From the NCBI GenBank assembly GCA_002914845.1, contig JXTC01000600.1:52738-116737 (forward strand): a stretch of DNA of 64,000 bases. The letters run 5' to 3'. How positions within the stretch are numbered: position 1 is the first letter of the stretch; every line of letters starts with the position of its first letter. The notes below the pieces were generated by a model. It was given only the letters and a program-made list of their open reading frames with translations. It searched no databases and was not told the origin of the DNA. Both the position numbers and the translations under genes were made by a program. The DNA comes from Trema orientale (lineage: Eukaryota > Streptophyta > Magnoliopsida > Rosales > Cannabaceae). Positions 23,583 to 35,683 of the stretch are shown here, one piece after another.

Positions 23583-24203
23583 TTACAGATCTTTCATTAG
23601 GCCAGTAAGAGTATAATCCTTCCGGCGAATCTCATGATCAATCTTAAATTGATTGAACGTGTCTGACAATGTGTTCAAAACCATGTCAATTTGGGTGTCG
23701 CAATCAATTTCAGCTGCAAGGATTTCTAGTTCGTTAAGGTATACGATGACTTTCATCATATATTCCCGAACTGGTGTACCTTTCTTTTGACGAAGATTCA
23801 TGAATGCACTTGTAGCCTCATTTTTAGCTTGACAACCGAGGCTGGCGAATTTTTTGTCAACACTCAGCATCATGTCAGCAGCAATATCCATCCCACAATG
23901 TTGTTGTTGTAATATATTGCTCATAGAGCCAAGTATATAGCACTTGGCCATCTCATCAAATTGCTTCCACTTATCATATAAGTTTCTTTCATCGTTGGTG
24001 GATTCCTCAGTTGGCTGAGCAGGACATGGAGTGGTGAGAACCCACTTATGTTTATCAGCAATAAGCACTATGTCAAGGTTATGTTTCCAGTCTGCATAGC
24101 TTTTACTGTCCAGCTTGTTTTGTGTGAGTAAAATGGATAAAGGATTAAGTGCCATATCTACTAAAAACAAATAAACATTCCATGTATAAGCAAAAATCAT
24201 CAA
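23583..24203 (-). pseudogene. Copia gag (nested element)
   Basis: An open stretch of 206 codons. The likely start is the internal methionine of MALNPLSILLTQNKLDSKSY at 24155, since similar gags begin there. It then reads DWKHNLDIVLIADKHKWVL and, later, KGTPVREYMMKVIVYLNELE and DYTLTGLMKDL, matching the UBN2-type copia gag. It would form the particle shell. Gag belongs to a broken element, although this stretch is comparatively well kept. Confidence 0.85.
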
Positions 24204-25689
24204 TTATGTTTCGAATATTAACATAAAGTATTAAGCATAGAATATGCAAGTGAAGTATCCTTAAGACTATCACTTACACTTATGGTAATTTAACCTACCA
24301 TTGATTACAACCCTCCTACGGGAAGTCATACAATCAACAAGTCAAACTGAAACAATTTCAATTAGTAAATAGACAGATAACTCTTCTCCTGTATTTCTAA
24401 CTACCATTCTATTTGCTCCTCTAATCGACTTATAAGAACTCCTATAGGAGGATATTAATGTTTTGAGTTGAGTGTTTAACCATTGTTTCAGTAACTAAGC
24501 TTTTTATATAAAACCGTCTCCGATGGATGATCAGCCTCATATAGTGTACCTATTACCTTATCATAAGAAGCTCATTTCCAGTCTTACCTAGACGAAAACC
24601 CTCCTACGAGAGCTCAGCAAGATTCTGAGGTGAGGCTCATCCTAGTACATAACGAACCAACAATGGAGACCATAGGTATCACGTACCTTCTCCCACTCAA
24701 TATTTTATAATTGGGGATTTATTGGTTTTACCTAGTTATCTAACTAATTTAGTAACCTAAAATCAATTATGTAAGCATGTTCATATTTACATGAGAGTAG
24801 CTCTAATTTTTAATATGACATGTTAATAAAGATCATGTAATAAAACTTAATTATTAGGTATGTGTGCAACATTGTCCTAATAATACCAAAGTAGTAAGCA
24901 GATAATTAATAAATTATTAATGATTTATTAATTTTCGGTAATTTAAAATTATTTAACATTTAAATAATTTTAACTGATAGGATAATGTTAAATATTTAAA
25001 TATGGAAGATAATATTTTAAAATTTAAATTAGAAAAGATTTTTAAAGAATCTAATCTGTTTAAATAAAAGATTTAATTAATTAAATCTCCTTAAATATCT
25101 CAAATTTAAATTTCAACTTTTGAAATCTTAATTTGAATTTAACTTCTTTAAATATCTCCTATTATCTTATCCTGTCAGATTTAAATTCAAAATTCAAATC
25201 AATATCTAATCTTATTAAATATCTACCAATCATAAATTCAAATTTGAAAATTGAAAAGATATTCAAATTTAAATTTAAATTTCAATTCTTCACAAAATTC
25301 AGAATTTAAAAGATAGAAGATTTTACAAATAAAATCTCCTACAATATATCTAATTTGAATTAAATCAAATTTAAAATTCAAAATAGATAACTAACTATCA
25401 CATAATCAGTTTTTTAAAATATCTATTCAAAATTTGAATTTAAATCTAAAAGATATTATCTCATAATATAAAAAATTCTATTTAAAAATATCTTTAATTA
25501 TTCAAATAATAATTACGATATTAAAGATAACAACCATGTCCATTATTCAAATTGAAATATCCTATCAATTCAAAATTTCAAAAATTCAAATTTAAATAAG
25601 GATAAAAAAATTTGAATTTAAATTTTAATCTATCAATTTTCATAAAACTATGGATAAATTAAATTTATTTCAAAATGAAAATAATTAAA

Positions 25690-26460
25690 ATTACGGCCGG
25701 AAATACGAAACCTGTCAGGACAAGCCGACGAATGGAACGGGAGGCCGATATGTAAACGTTGGCCTCAGAGTGTTATGCGGCCATGCTCGGGACAACTACC
25801 GGGCGCCAACGGGTTCGCATAATATTACGCGGCCTCGCTTGGGACAACTCCCGAGCGACAACAGGCTCGCGTAGCTCTCGCACGACAAACGCACGATGTG
25901 GCATCTCGAGCAGTCAAGGCAGGGGAAGCCGACCGCGAAGCATGCGTAGCATGGCAACCCACTAGCTATGCGCGGATCGCATCCGTGCGACTAGTGGGGC
26001 CGTGCCTGTGCTGCAGGTGTGGGGTGAACCAGCATATCATGTGCGGGCTGGCCACTCGCAGGCCACGCACGGATCGCATCCGCGCGGCCTACACGGGCCG
26101 TGCCCGTGCGGCATGCGCGGGCTGGCCGCTCGCAGGCCATGCACGGATCGCATCCCCGCGGCCTGCACAGGCCGTGCCTGTGCTGCATGTGCGGGGTGAA
26201 CCCGCACGGCATGCGTAGGCTGGCCGCTCACAGGCCATGCGAGGATCGCATCCTCGCGGCTTGCATGGGCCGTGCCCGCGCGGCCTGTACAGGGAGGCAG
26301 CCTGCAGGCCACGCGTGGATCTCATCCGCGCGGTCAGCAGTACCTCACCCACTCGGCCATGCGTGGGGTCGTGCCTGCACGGTCCGCGCGCAAGTCACAC
26401 TCGCAGGACTCACGCAGGCAGTACGCATGGCTCCTAGCCTGTACTACTCCGTCGTTTCGT
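25690..26460 (-). repeat. GC-rich island with imperfect 75-97 bp repeats
   Basis: Between about 25950 and 26330, units starting CTGGCCGCTCGCAGGCCATG or similar recur about four times (near 26048, 26121, 26218 and a more divergent one near 26300). Each contains GGATCGCATCC and GGGCCGTGCC. The flanks are nearly pure A/T. The repeats are GC-rich and contain palindromic words such as GGATCGCATCC and CCGCGCGG. Confidence 0.7.
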
Positions 26461-26800
26461 TTTTTTTTTAATTTGAAACAACAGTTTTCATAAAACTCAA
26501 AAAACAATTAAAGATCAAAAAATTTCCATGCATAGTTTTATCAAGAACGTAAAACATGAACACATAGAAATTAAGAACATTCCGGAAAATAAAAATCAAA
26601 ATAAATATGATCATTTCGTCATAGCAACATCTAATCAAATAATCATTCAAACTCATTGAATCTATTAGCCATCATACAAACTAGAGTATACTCATAATAT
26701 GAACAAGACCAAACATAAACCAGACTTTTCTGAAAATCAGAAACATCAATCAACAATAGAATAGACCGGAGTCAAATATGCTAGATCAGCAATAAAACCA

Positions 26801-26813
26801 CTCTCTGGTACCA
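26801..26813 (-). other. Primer binding site of the nested copia element
   Basis: The minus strand reads TGGTACCAGAGAG two bases inside the 5' LTR, a near match to the tRNA-iMet site TGGTATCAGAGC. Confidence 0.8.
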
Positions 26814-26815
26814 AT

Positions 26816-28457
26816 TGCTAGTGTTTACTGGAATAAATTCCCGAAAAATATTTTCATAAATCTTTTCAAGAACACCATAATTTTGTAAAATCAAGAAATG
26901 CAGTGGAATTGGTCGTTTAAAATTTTTCTATTTACAAAATCTTTTGGATCGTGATCTAGCATAAATTAACTCTTGATCTAGATAAGAATAATACCCGGAT
27001 TCGCTCCACAATCTTTTCGTCTTTCTGACTATTCCCAGAAGCCATTTGATTGATCCCGTGGGTGGTCACCTTCTTGATTCCTAACAAAAAGATCTGCAAA
27101 TGAACAAGAAATCAATCTTCTTGAACTGATTTCTCCGGGATGGCCGAAACACCAAGAACAGTGAATCCCCTAGTATGGCCCATTTTTCTCTGCTCTTTCT
27201 CTCTCTGGTTTTCATGTGACACACCTTCTCATGAGGGTGTTTTATGTGTAACTCTTAATTATACAGTCAGAGAACTTTTCTCTTAACTATATAGAGAGAT
27301 TAGTAAACCCTATGGGCTTATTGGCTTATTGGGCTCAACTGATCATCAAATAACTATTGGGCTTTAATTTGAGCTAGACAGGGGACCAGATGGATCCGTA
27401 AAGCCCAGGAACCAATGGACCATATACCCACTATCATAATTAACTCTTAATTATGATTGGGCCTTGTCCATTAATATTGGGGCACACCACTATAGGCCTA
27501 ATATTGAACTCTTAGACTAAATGTCATTCATTTTATGTAAAGCTTATTAACAATTAATTCGCTTGATCCATTTAGCATATACTATACCTACAGACATACC
27601 CCTAATGCAATGCCGTACTAGTAGAGTGAAATTATCATATTATCCCTCTAGTACATATTTACCTTTGAGTTGCCATTTTTCATCTGATGGATAATAATTA
27701 ACTATGGTGTTTGTATCTGCTTACGCCAACACAGTCAAATTCACATAGTGAATACCGAGGCCCTAGCTTTATGTTATCCATGTACTTGAAGAGAAAAAAT
27801 GCAAAGTGACATTATATGCATGGTATCCATCATGAAAATGTTTTACACATTTCATATACCTCATCTTCCAAGATACTGGAATTCGAACCATAAATCGAAA
27901 CTAGTCCTTTAGTAACTCAAAAAGACAAAACATATGAAAGTAAGTTCGTTAATCACTAGGATTAAGGTCTTCTATAATAGTGCTAGATTAGTAAAATTAG
28001 AAATTTGATTTACGGCACTTAACCTCAAATTCTAATTTACTAGGTCCTGTTCGATGCTGTTATAACTTTCTTATAACATACTAGTATTTCTATCCGAAGA
28101 CTCACTTCGATAATTGGAGACTTCATTAATTAAATAGACAACACTACATTCTATGGCATAGTAAATTATTCCATCTTCAATATGCAGAATGCGAACAATT
28201 TAATTTAGACATAATGAAATAAAGAATATAATGTCTCCCACATATGAACTCATCATACGAATAATTTTATATGTCTCGGAATCTTTTAGATGTTTGTGTA
28301 AGATAAACATACATGTCACATGTATATCAATGAGATATAAATAAAATAAAATTCATAACATGGAATTTATTAACAATAAATAGATAACAAATAATCCGAT
28401 AATAAATTGTTTATTATGTCAAAATAATAAACTACTTTAGAGGATATTATTCCAACA
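26816..28457 (-). repeat. 5' LTR of the nested copia element
   Basis: It pairs with 18549-20182 from TGCTAGTGTTTACTGG to the CCAACA end and is followed by the duplication ATTCC at 28458-28462. Both copies carry the paired stretches CTTTAATTTGAGCTAGA and ATAATTAACTCTTAATTATG; the latter is an inverted repeat. Confidence 0.92.
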
Positions 28458-28462
28458 ATTCC

Positions 28463-29100
28463 TTGGATTCATAGTGAACCACCATAGGATAGAAGTTAAC
28501 CCCCCCAAGATAGAAGCCCTGAAGTCACTTAACTGGGACGATAGTGGTCTTGTCATGATTTGTGTCCAAGAGCATTGACTAATGTAAGCCCTTTTTCCAA
28601 GCCTCAAAAAAGGGCAAAGAGATGTTATAGACAGAAGAGTGTGAGCAAGCCTTCATGTCCCTCAAGCGATACCTCAGGTCACTACTGCTGCTCTTGAGAC
28701 CATAAATGGTGGATGCACTCTTTGGCTACCTCGTGTTCTATGACCACGTGGTAAGCGTGGTCCTCGTCCGAGTCAAAGGTGGAGTCAAACTCCATGTCCA
28801 CTACATGAGCAAGTTGCTCTTCGATGTCGAGGCCCGATACCCTAATAGAGAAGCTCACACTAGCCCTCATAGCCAGGAAACTCGGACCTTATTTCCAAGC
28901 TCACCCAATCACAGTAACCAGCCACCCACTGAGGCAAGTCCTCCAAAGACCCAAGGTCTCAAGGAGATTGTCCAAGTGGGCAATCGAGCTAGAAGAATTC
29001 GAAATCAGCTACCACACGAGACAAGTAATAAAATGTCAAGACCTGGCCAACTTTGTTGTAGAGTTCGTCAATCCCTCAGAGCTTCTTACTAACCACTAAG
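28463..29100 (+). pseudogene. Gypsy RT end and RNase H remnant
   Basis: Directly after the copia insertion the text reads LGFIVNHHRIEVNPPKIEA, the standard end of the gypsy RT palm/connection (FLGF.V..RGIE.NP.KI.A). 28680-29060 then carries RNase H traces, including VHYMSKLLFDVEARYP, LIARKLGPYFQAHPITV and RLSKWAIELEEFEISYHTR. Both are conserved in plant gypsy RNase H. It is broken. Confidence 0.8.
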
Positions 29101-29129
29101 AACCTGCTAAGAACCCACCTAAGAAACCA

Positions 29130-29640
29130 CCTGAGAAACCCCGACCAAGGCTAGAAGCATCTGGTCACTTCATGTGGATATGTCAGCAGAAGAGGATGGG
29201 TCCAGAGCGAGCATAGTGATACAAAACCCTGAAAGAGAAACCCAAAGTCTAGCCATCTAGTTCGGTTTCAGGGCCTCAAACAATGAAGCTGAATATACAG
29301 TGTTGCTTGCCAGGTTATAAGCTATGATAGAGGGTGGAGGAAGGAATGTTAGAATCTATTGCAATTAGCTTGTGGTCGGGCATGCCATGGGGGAATACCA
29401 GGCGAGGAGTGAAACTATGGGGCAAATACCTGGCCCTAGTCAAGATAGAACTAGCTAAGTTAGAATGGTATGAGTTCATAAGAATATCTAGGGAAGAAAA
29501 TACCAGCATGCACACCCTTGCACGCTTGGCCTAGGGTAAAAGCGACCTGGAAGGCAAAGTACCACTAAGCCTGCAATTGGAGCCATGTATCCCGAGAGCT
29601 GAAGAAGTCCATATGGTGGGAGGAGCCATATGGATGACCC
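29130..29640 (+). pseudogene. Second, archaeal-type RNase H remnant of the gypsy element
   Basis: After a proline-rich linker, readings like LHVDMSAEEDGSRASIVIQN and FGFRASNNEAEYTVLLARL, then EWYEFIRISREENTSMHTLA, match the additional RNase H of Tat elements (VDGSSN..GSGAG..., FRASNNEAEYEAL, PR.EN..AD.LA). Having two RNase H domains is a known hallmark of the Tat lineage. Its end is cut by the insertion at 29669. It is broken. Confidence 0.75.
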
Positions 29641-29668
29641 GATCTGTGAGTACTTTGAGGAAAGGAAC

Positions 29669-31168
29669 TAATAAGTGATTAATTCACTCATAAATCAAGT
29701 ATCATTTAACTCAAATAATTATAAGTTGTCAAGTATTTTTGATGGTTTGATGTGTTTTTGCTTTATTTTTGTAGTTCTTGTGAATAAATGAAAATCAAGA
29801 TAAATTAGTACCAAATATGGGTATCTCAACTATTGTAGATGAAAGTTGAGTCTGATACAAATGAAATGCAATGAAAATCAGGCAAAACGGAGCTAAAACT
29901 GCGAAACAGTGCTTCCAGGAAGAAAAGTCATCATACTAAGTTCCAGAACCGAGAATGCTGCAGTGCTTGAATAGTAGCGCCACAGTGCTCCCTGGAAATA
30001 GACTTCCCAAGCCTAGAGCATCGCAGTGCTTGCCAGGGAGCACTGGGGCACTACCTAGCATCCTATTGTGCGTTTCTAGCAAGTTTTAAGGGCCAATCTC
30101 GATTCTTGTTGCTATCTGATCAAATGGTCGATATTTCACCCAGCCTGGGTCACCTTAGAGCTCCTTAAATACATCCTTAAGCCTCTATTTTCAAGTGTGG
30201 AAGGATGGAGAGAAAATGCAATAAAGAAAACTCAAAAATCCTAGAGAGGAAGGAGCGTAGAGCTAAAATTTGGAGAAGAAGCTTGAGAGAGTTGCTTAAA
30301 GAATTGAAGCTTAAAGTTCTACCTCTACAAAAGCGTTTTTCTAATCCTCTTGCTCACCCTAGTCTTATTTGAATTTAGTATTATGTTTGATTATTGAACA
30401 TGTTTAGATATATGAAATTCTTGTTAAGATTAGTGTTGGATCCTCTTATGTTGAATTAACTATTATATGCTTGGGGCATAATATAATTTAAACCTTGATT
30501 TTATGTCTTGATTTTCAATCCGTTCTTTGATATTGTTCTTAAATTTATTTATGTTATTCCATGCTTAATTCTTCTCAACTAATTAGCTACGAGTTGGATA
30601 AATTGATTTCTAGAATTTGGCACTTGAGAGAGGGAATTTTAGAACCAACCATATGATAGTATAACCTAGGATTTTGTAGATTTTGAGAGAACCTATAATT
30701 CCTTTGAAGCCATGATCAGAGAACCATTGAACATAATGAATTCTTAATTTCTAGGTTCAGAATAGAAATATTGGAACTAGGATTTAGGAATAATTTCACT
30801 CAGCACTCGAGAGAGGGAGAAGAAATATCTTCGAGTTCTTGGCTTATAAACTAGAAATAATTGATTAGAATGTAAATTGGTGATCAAAAGACATAATTGA
30901 TGGTTAGGTAAATTCAATCCCATAGTACATTTTTATATAGAAGTCTCCATATTTTATTTTTATATTTATATTTATATTGGTTTTTCTTTAATTATAAATT
31001 TATTTAGTCTGGTTGCCTAGATAAAGTTAGGTTACGATAATTCCAATACTTAGTGATAATTTAATATCTAATTTCTCATGAGATTGACAACTCTATACTT
31101 ATCACTTTATTACTTGTTTACGACCCGTGCACTTGTGGTTATTTTATGTATATGCATTTAGCATAATA
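29669..31168 (+). repeat. 5' LTR of the non-autonomous element
   Basis: 1500 bp. It matches the 32868-33564 LTR at both ends: the ATCAAGTATCATT region at the start, and ACTTGTTTACGACC followed by CATTTAGCAT at the end. Its ends read TA...TA where the other copy has TG...CA. Segment 29900-30060 carries repeated GTGCTTCCAG / GAGCACTG words like those in the solo LTR. Confidence 0.75.
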
Positions 31169-32867
31169 AGTTTTTAGCGTCGTTGCCAGAAAATTAGTGT
31201 TTTAGATGTTTTTTGATATCAGGAGTAAGTAACTTGATTTTAGTTTAGGTATTTATTTTCATGTTTAATTTGTATTTCTAAATATTTGTTTTGCAAGATA
31301 CTTTGAGATATGTCTTACCTTCCTGGTACGTGTTCTTTTCCCTTGTGCTTACATTGAATATCTAAATATTGAGAACATTGCCAATTTTGAGTTTGAGGGT
31401 GAAAATACTTGTTGGTTAATTATTTGTTGGGTGTGGCTTTGCTTGTGTGCTAGTTGCCATGATTTTCTTTATGTGGGTTGTGTACTTTTAAGAAATCATT
31501 TCATTTTGTTTGTCTTTCTTTTGCTAGTTTGAATAAATTATGAGTATTATTAAGATGAGATGTCTTGATATTGATGATGAGTATAATCATTCAATGTTCT
31601 CTTAGGTCTTTTAAAATGTAATTCATTGAAATTATCCGTGTGCTTGACTCGCATTAATTGAACCTCATTCTAGATTCTATACTTGAGCACGATAATCATG
31701 ATCACTTGACTCTTTGAGCTTTTGGAGAAAACTTGTGTACATTAGATAAGTATTGACATCGCATGAACTCTAGGACCCATTTGAGTGAAGCTTGAGACTA
31801 AATTATATGTGAGGTGTCATTGGAGAAATGATTTAGACCGTTTGAGTCTTTTAAGCTAACCTTGATATATTATTATTCTAGTATACCCACTTTGGCCTAT
31901 TTGTACCTTTCTTTTCCTACCATGGCTTAGCCAAACAAAAGTAATGACCACAAACCCTTACCCCTTAGGCATATTGATTATTTTAAAGACTTTATTTCGT
32001 GTTATATTCATATTCGGAGGAAGGGTGGTGTTATGAAGTATTGAAAAAAAAACAAAAAAAAGAAAAATAAAACAAAACAAAACAAAAGAAAAAACAAAAA
32101 AAGGGGCACAATTTGGTGAAAAATTCGTGTCCCTACCATATATTTTATTTTTTAATATTGAGGACAATGTTGATTTTGTATTTAGGGGGGAGGTTTTTGA
32201 TTTTCATTCTTGTGTCTTATTTCACATCTTTTGTTTAAACAAATGGAGAAAAAAAATATAGATAAGTATTTGGCGAAATGTTGATAGAAGAGAAATGCAA
32301 TTAAAAGAAGTATAGAAGTGCTATTTGGTGTACTAAAGAATAACTCTTCAAAGGTCCTAGATTAATGTACCTAAGGGTAATTTGGACCTCAAATATTTCC
32401 AAAATTATCTTACCTTTGCCCAAGTCAACATTATAAGTTGAATGAAAGACCTTTTGATCTTTGATGACATACTAATATATATTAGTGGAGAGCGACATGA
32501 AAAATGGGTATGTGGTAGTTCCAAATTACATCATATAGAGATCTTTCATTGCCTATCGAAACACACAAGTCTCTCTGAAGTTTATTTTGTTAAGTGATAT
32601 TGATTTTTAACACACTTACGCATTAAGACTCTCGAGTAGAGTTAAATTGATGCTTGAAGTAGAAAATCTAGAAAATCTCAATATTTGCATTTCCTTTGAG
32701 TTTGGAATATTTTATGACTTCAGAGATACTTGTACGGCTTTTGATTTGATACGAAACTCACACTTTGTCATTCATGTCTTTAGTACTTGACTTGTGTTTT
32801 TCATTTCTCTTTTTTTTTTTTTTTTTTTTTGCATGAGGATAAGAAAATATTCGAGTTTGGGGGTATT
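31169..32867 (+). other. Non-coding internal region of the non-autonomous element
   Basis: No gag or pol trace was found. It contains a primer-site-like start (31173-31190), an A-rich stretch at 32041-32105 made of AAAACAAAA words, a TTGAGGACAATGTTGATTTTG stretch near 32157-32177 followed by a GGGGGG run (like the region downstream of pol in Athila/Tat elements), and a T run at 32811-32830. The frame at 31958-32167 on the minus strand is the A-rich stretch read backwards. Confidence 0.65.
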
Positions 32868-33564
32868 TGATGAATGATTAAGTCATCACAAATCAAGTAT
32901 CATTCAACTAAAATAATTCAAAGTTCTCAAGCATTTTTTGTAGTTTGATGTGTTTTTGCTTTATTTTTGTAGTTCCTATGAATAAATTATAATCAAGATA
33001 AATTGGTGCCAAATATGGGTATCTCAACCCTTGTGGATGAAAGTTGAGCCCCATAGAATGCAAAATAAAGAAAATCAGGTAAAACAGAGCTAAAATGGTG
33101 GAAAAGTGCTTCTAGGAAGAAAGTCATCGTGCTGAGTTCCGAAATCGAGAGCGCTGCGATGCTACCTAGAAAATAGACTTCCCGAGCCTTGAGCGCCGCG
33201 GTGCTTGCTAAGGAGTGCCATAGCGCTACTTAGCGTCCTAATTTGTGTTTTTTCGCGAGTTTATTGGGCCAATCTTGACCCTTGATACCATCTGATTGAA
33301 TACTTGATATTTCACCCGGCCTAGGTTATGATTATCGCGCTCAAATGTATTTTATTTTTATTTTATTTTATATTTATTTTTATTTAATTGTAAATTTATT
33401 TAGTTTTGTTGCCTAGATAAAGTTAGATTGCGATAATTCTGGTACTTAGTGATAATTTAATACCCAATTCCTCGTGAGATTAATAATTATATTCTTATCA
33501 CTTTATTACTTGTTTACGACCTATGCACTTACGACTATTTTACGTATATACATTTAGCATAGCA
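32868..33564 (+). repeat. 3' LTR of the non-autonomous element (short copy)
   Basis: It starts TGATGAATGATTAAG after the polypurine tract and ends CATAGCA before the duplication GGAAG. It matches the start and end of the 5' LTR but is about half as long. Confidence 0.75.
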
Positions 33565-33569
33565 GGAAG

Positions 33570-34800
33570 CTACTGTAAGATAGGAATGAAGCCAAAATGG
33601 TCCGATATCAAGCGTCGAGGTACCTCATCTTAGACGAGAGACTTTAAAAAAAGGGGTTTGGGTTGCCCTAACTAAGGTGCCTTGACCCTAAGAAGCCGAA
33701 ATGGTCCTCTGAGATATCTACGAAGGAATTTGCGGGAACCACATAGAAGGAAGAAGCTTAGCCCAAAAAGACCTGAAGCAAGGATACTATTGGCCCACCA
33801 TGTTAAAGGATGCCTCAGAGCTAGTACTGAGGTGTGACCTCTGCAAGAGATTTGCGCAAATCCTGAGGCAAGACCCAGAGAAGTTGACTTCAGTATCCAG
33901 CTCCTGGCTCTTCGACAAGTAGGCATAGACCTCATCGGCCTATTGCCGATAGCTCAAGCCCACGTGAAGTTTGTAATAGTCACTGTTGACCATTTTACCA
34001 AGTAGGTGGAGGTCAAGCCCTTATCCCAGATTATGAAGGCCCATTGCACAAACTTCATCTAGAAGAACATAATCAGCCGCTTTGGAATCCCGCACTCAAT
34101 AGTCACGGACAAAAGGAAACAATTGGAAGGATCCCAACTTCAAGACATGTGCGACCAACTGAAGATCCATAAGTCCTTTTCCTCACCTAGACATTCGCAG
34201 GCCAATGACCAAGTTAAGGCCAGGATTAAGACAATCAAGGAGAACCTAAAGAAGAAGCTCCTGGGGTTGAAAGGAGTATGGGTAGATGAGCTCCCCCTAG
34301 TACTATGGGCTTACCATACCGATGCGAGGGATGCAACGGGAGAAACTCCCTTCTTGCTCGCCTTCAGTGTTGAGGCCATATTACTAATAGAGGTCGTGGT
34401 ACCTACCCACAAAGTAGCAAACTTCGACAAGCAAGAGAATGACGAAGCTCTTGTCACGAGCCTCAACTTGTTGGAAGAAAGGCTATAAGAAGCTCAACAA
34501 TGGATAAAGGTATACCAAGAAGCCTTAGCGAGATAGTACAACTCCAAGGTCAGGGTGAAAAGGTTCTTCCAAGGCGACCTGGTCCTCATAAGGGTCTTCC
34601 AAAACACCTAAGAGCCTAGTGTTGGAGCTCTTGGCCCTAATTAGGGAGGACTATATAAAATCATCGAAGTGCTAGGGCCAAGAACATATTACCTCAAAGA
34701 TCTCGAGGGAAGAGACTTGCCACAACCTTGGAACACCGGGCACTTAAAAAGATATTACAGTAAGATGTATAGCCTGAGGGTTACCAAATGTAACTGTTTT
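33570..34800 (+). pseudogene. Gypsy integrase remnant
   Basis: Text on the + strand begins with the zinc-binding region (33690-33860, including LAHHVKGCLRA-type and CDLCKRFAQI readings), then VGIDLIGLLPIAQAHVKFVI and VDHFTK (catalytic core). The open stretch 34123-34488 reads SFSSPRHSQANDQVKARIKT, LKGVWVDELPLVLWAYHTDA and TPFLLAFSVEAILLIEVVVP. The tail reaches YYSKMYSLRV near 34755. It matches gypsy integrase throughout and is broken. Confidence 0.85.
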
Positions 34801-34984
34801 AATCATCAATAGAAGTAGGTGAATTATTGGCCAAATAAGTTATATGCATTGCCTCCAGTTAGCATTACCTCATCAAGGCAAAGCCTGAGGGGCGCATAAG
34901 AAATAATGCCAGATGTTAAAAAAAATAATAAATTAATAAATAAAATATAATAATTTTTGGATGCAAGCCTCAGGTCCCATGTAA

Positions 34985-35345
34985 AGCCCTAAAATTGGTT
35001 CGAAACCACTAAGGCAAAACAAAAACCTATCATTGTCCCGAGGCCATGCAGGCAAATCAAAAGTCTTGAAGATGGTCCAAGACCACAAAGGCAAAACCAA
35101 AACCTATCGCTAGCCCGAGCCCACAAAGGTGAATCAAAAGTTTTAAAGATGGTTCATGACCACTAGGGCAACACAAAGACCTATTAATGGCCAGAGGCGG
35201 CGAAGTTAAATCTTTCCCAAAGTGGTCTGAGACCGAAAAGGCAAGCCTAAGTTATATCGCTTGCCCGAGGCCGCGAAGGCAAGCCTGTCGCTGACCTGAG
35301 GCAACTAGGGCAAATCAAAAATCCTAAATCAGTCTGAGATTACTA
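34985..35345 (+). repeat. Imperfect tandem repeats of about 80 bp downstream of pol
   Basis: About four units, each containing GG-C/T-C-GA-GACCAC, then AAGGCAAAAC, ACCTAT, and GCCCGAGGCC-like words, run from near 34990 to 35340. They are diverged. Such repeats between pol and the 3' LTR are common in Tat elements. Confidence 0.6.
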
Positions 35346-35683
35346 AGATGAAGAAGCCGAGACTTTGTGTCCTACACTTGGTTAAATCTGAGACCTAAAA
35401 CTTAGTCCTAAAGTCGACCCGAGACCAATTAAACAAACCTAAGACCTAAAGGCTAGAAGCCAAGTATTCTATGTGTAGCGTTCTACTCCCGGGATGCACA
35501 CGTAGCAAAAAGTTAAGAAAAGCAATAAAGCAAAAGCACATGAAGAACAGAGGAAAAGAAAGTCCCTTTCATTTGTTAAAAGCGCAAAGCAATTACAAAA
35601 GTTAGCCACATGCCCCATAGCAAAGAAAAAAAAAAAGGGAGAGGAAAATGGCCTCTGGCCCAAAAGAAATACAACCGAGGAAC

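Larger units (their letters stand above)
24204..26815 (-). other. Unusually long copia leader with GC island
   Basis: About 2.6 kb separate the primer site from gag. From the LTR side it holds about 350 bp of AT-rich sequence, a GC-rich island (26460-25690), an extremely AT-rich stretch (25690-24720) and about 500 bp of mixed sequence next to gag. The same arrangement is seen in the partial element at 7740-11270. No gene is visible; frames in the island occur on both strands at once and have no domains. Confidence 0.7.
18549..28457 (-). mobile_element. Ty1/copia element nested in the gypsy RT
   Basis: Two LTRs (18549-20182 and 26816-28457, 1634 and 1642 bp) start TGCTAGTGTTTACTGG and end CCAACA or CTAACA on the + strand. 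They are flanked by an exact duplication ATTCC (18544-18548 and 28458-28462). The element reads on the minus strand: 5' LTR, primer site, a long leader with a GC island, gag, zinc knuckle, protease, integrase, RT, RNase H, 3' LTR. By eye the LTRs differ at nearly one base in ten over the first 200 bp, suggesting an age of several million years. It is structurally complete but broken at several places. Confidence 0.92.
29669..33564 (+). mobile_element. Non-autonomous LTR element with tRNA-Asp-type primer site
   Basis: Two related LTRs (29669-31168 and 32868-33564) enclose about 1.7 kb without gag or pol. Flanks GGAAC (29664-29668) and GGAAG (33565-33569) form a 4-of-5 duplication, and gypsy text resumes on the far side. 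The primer-site region TTTTAGCGTCGTTGCCAG (31173-31190) resembles the tRNA-Asp site TGGCGCCGTTGCCGG used by Tat and Athila gypsy elements. A GTTTGGGGGTATT polypurine tract ends at 32867. LARD-like: it would have depended on proteins from another element. The second LTR is the shorter one. Confidence 0.8.

Noticed and set aside
25759-26493. Many overlapping open frames on both strands
   Set aside because: They coincide with the GC-rich repeat block, are open in several frames at once, and show only Arg/Ala/Cys/His-rich repeats.
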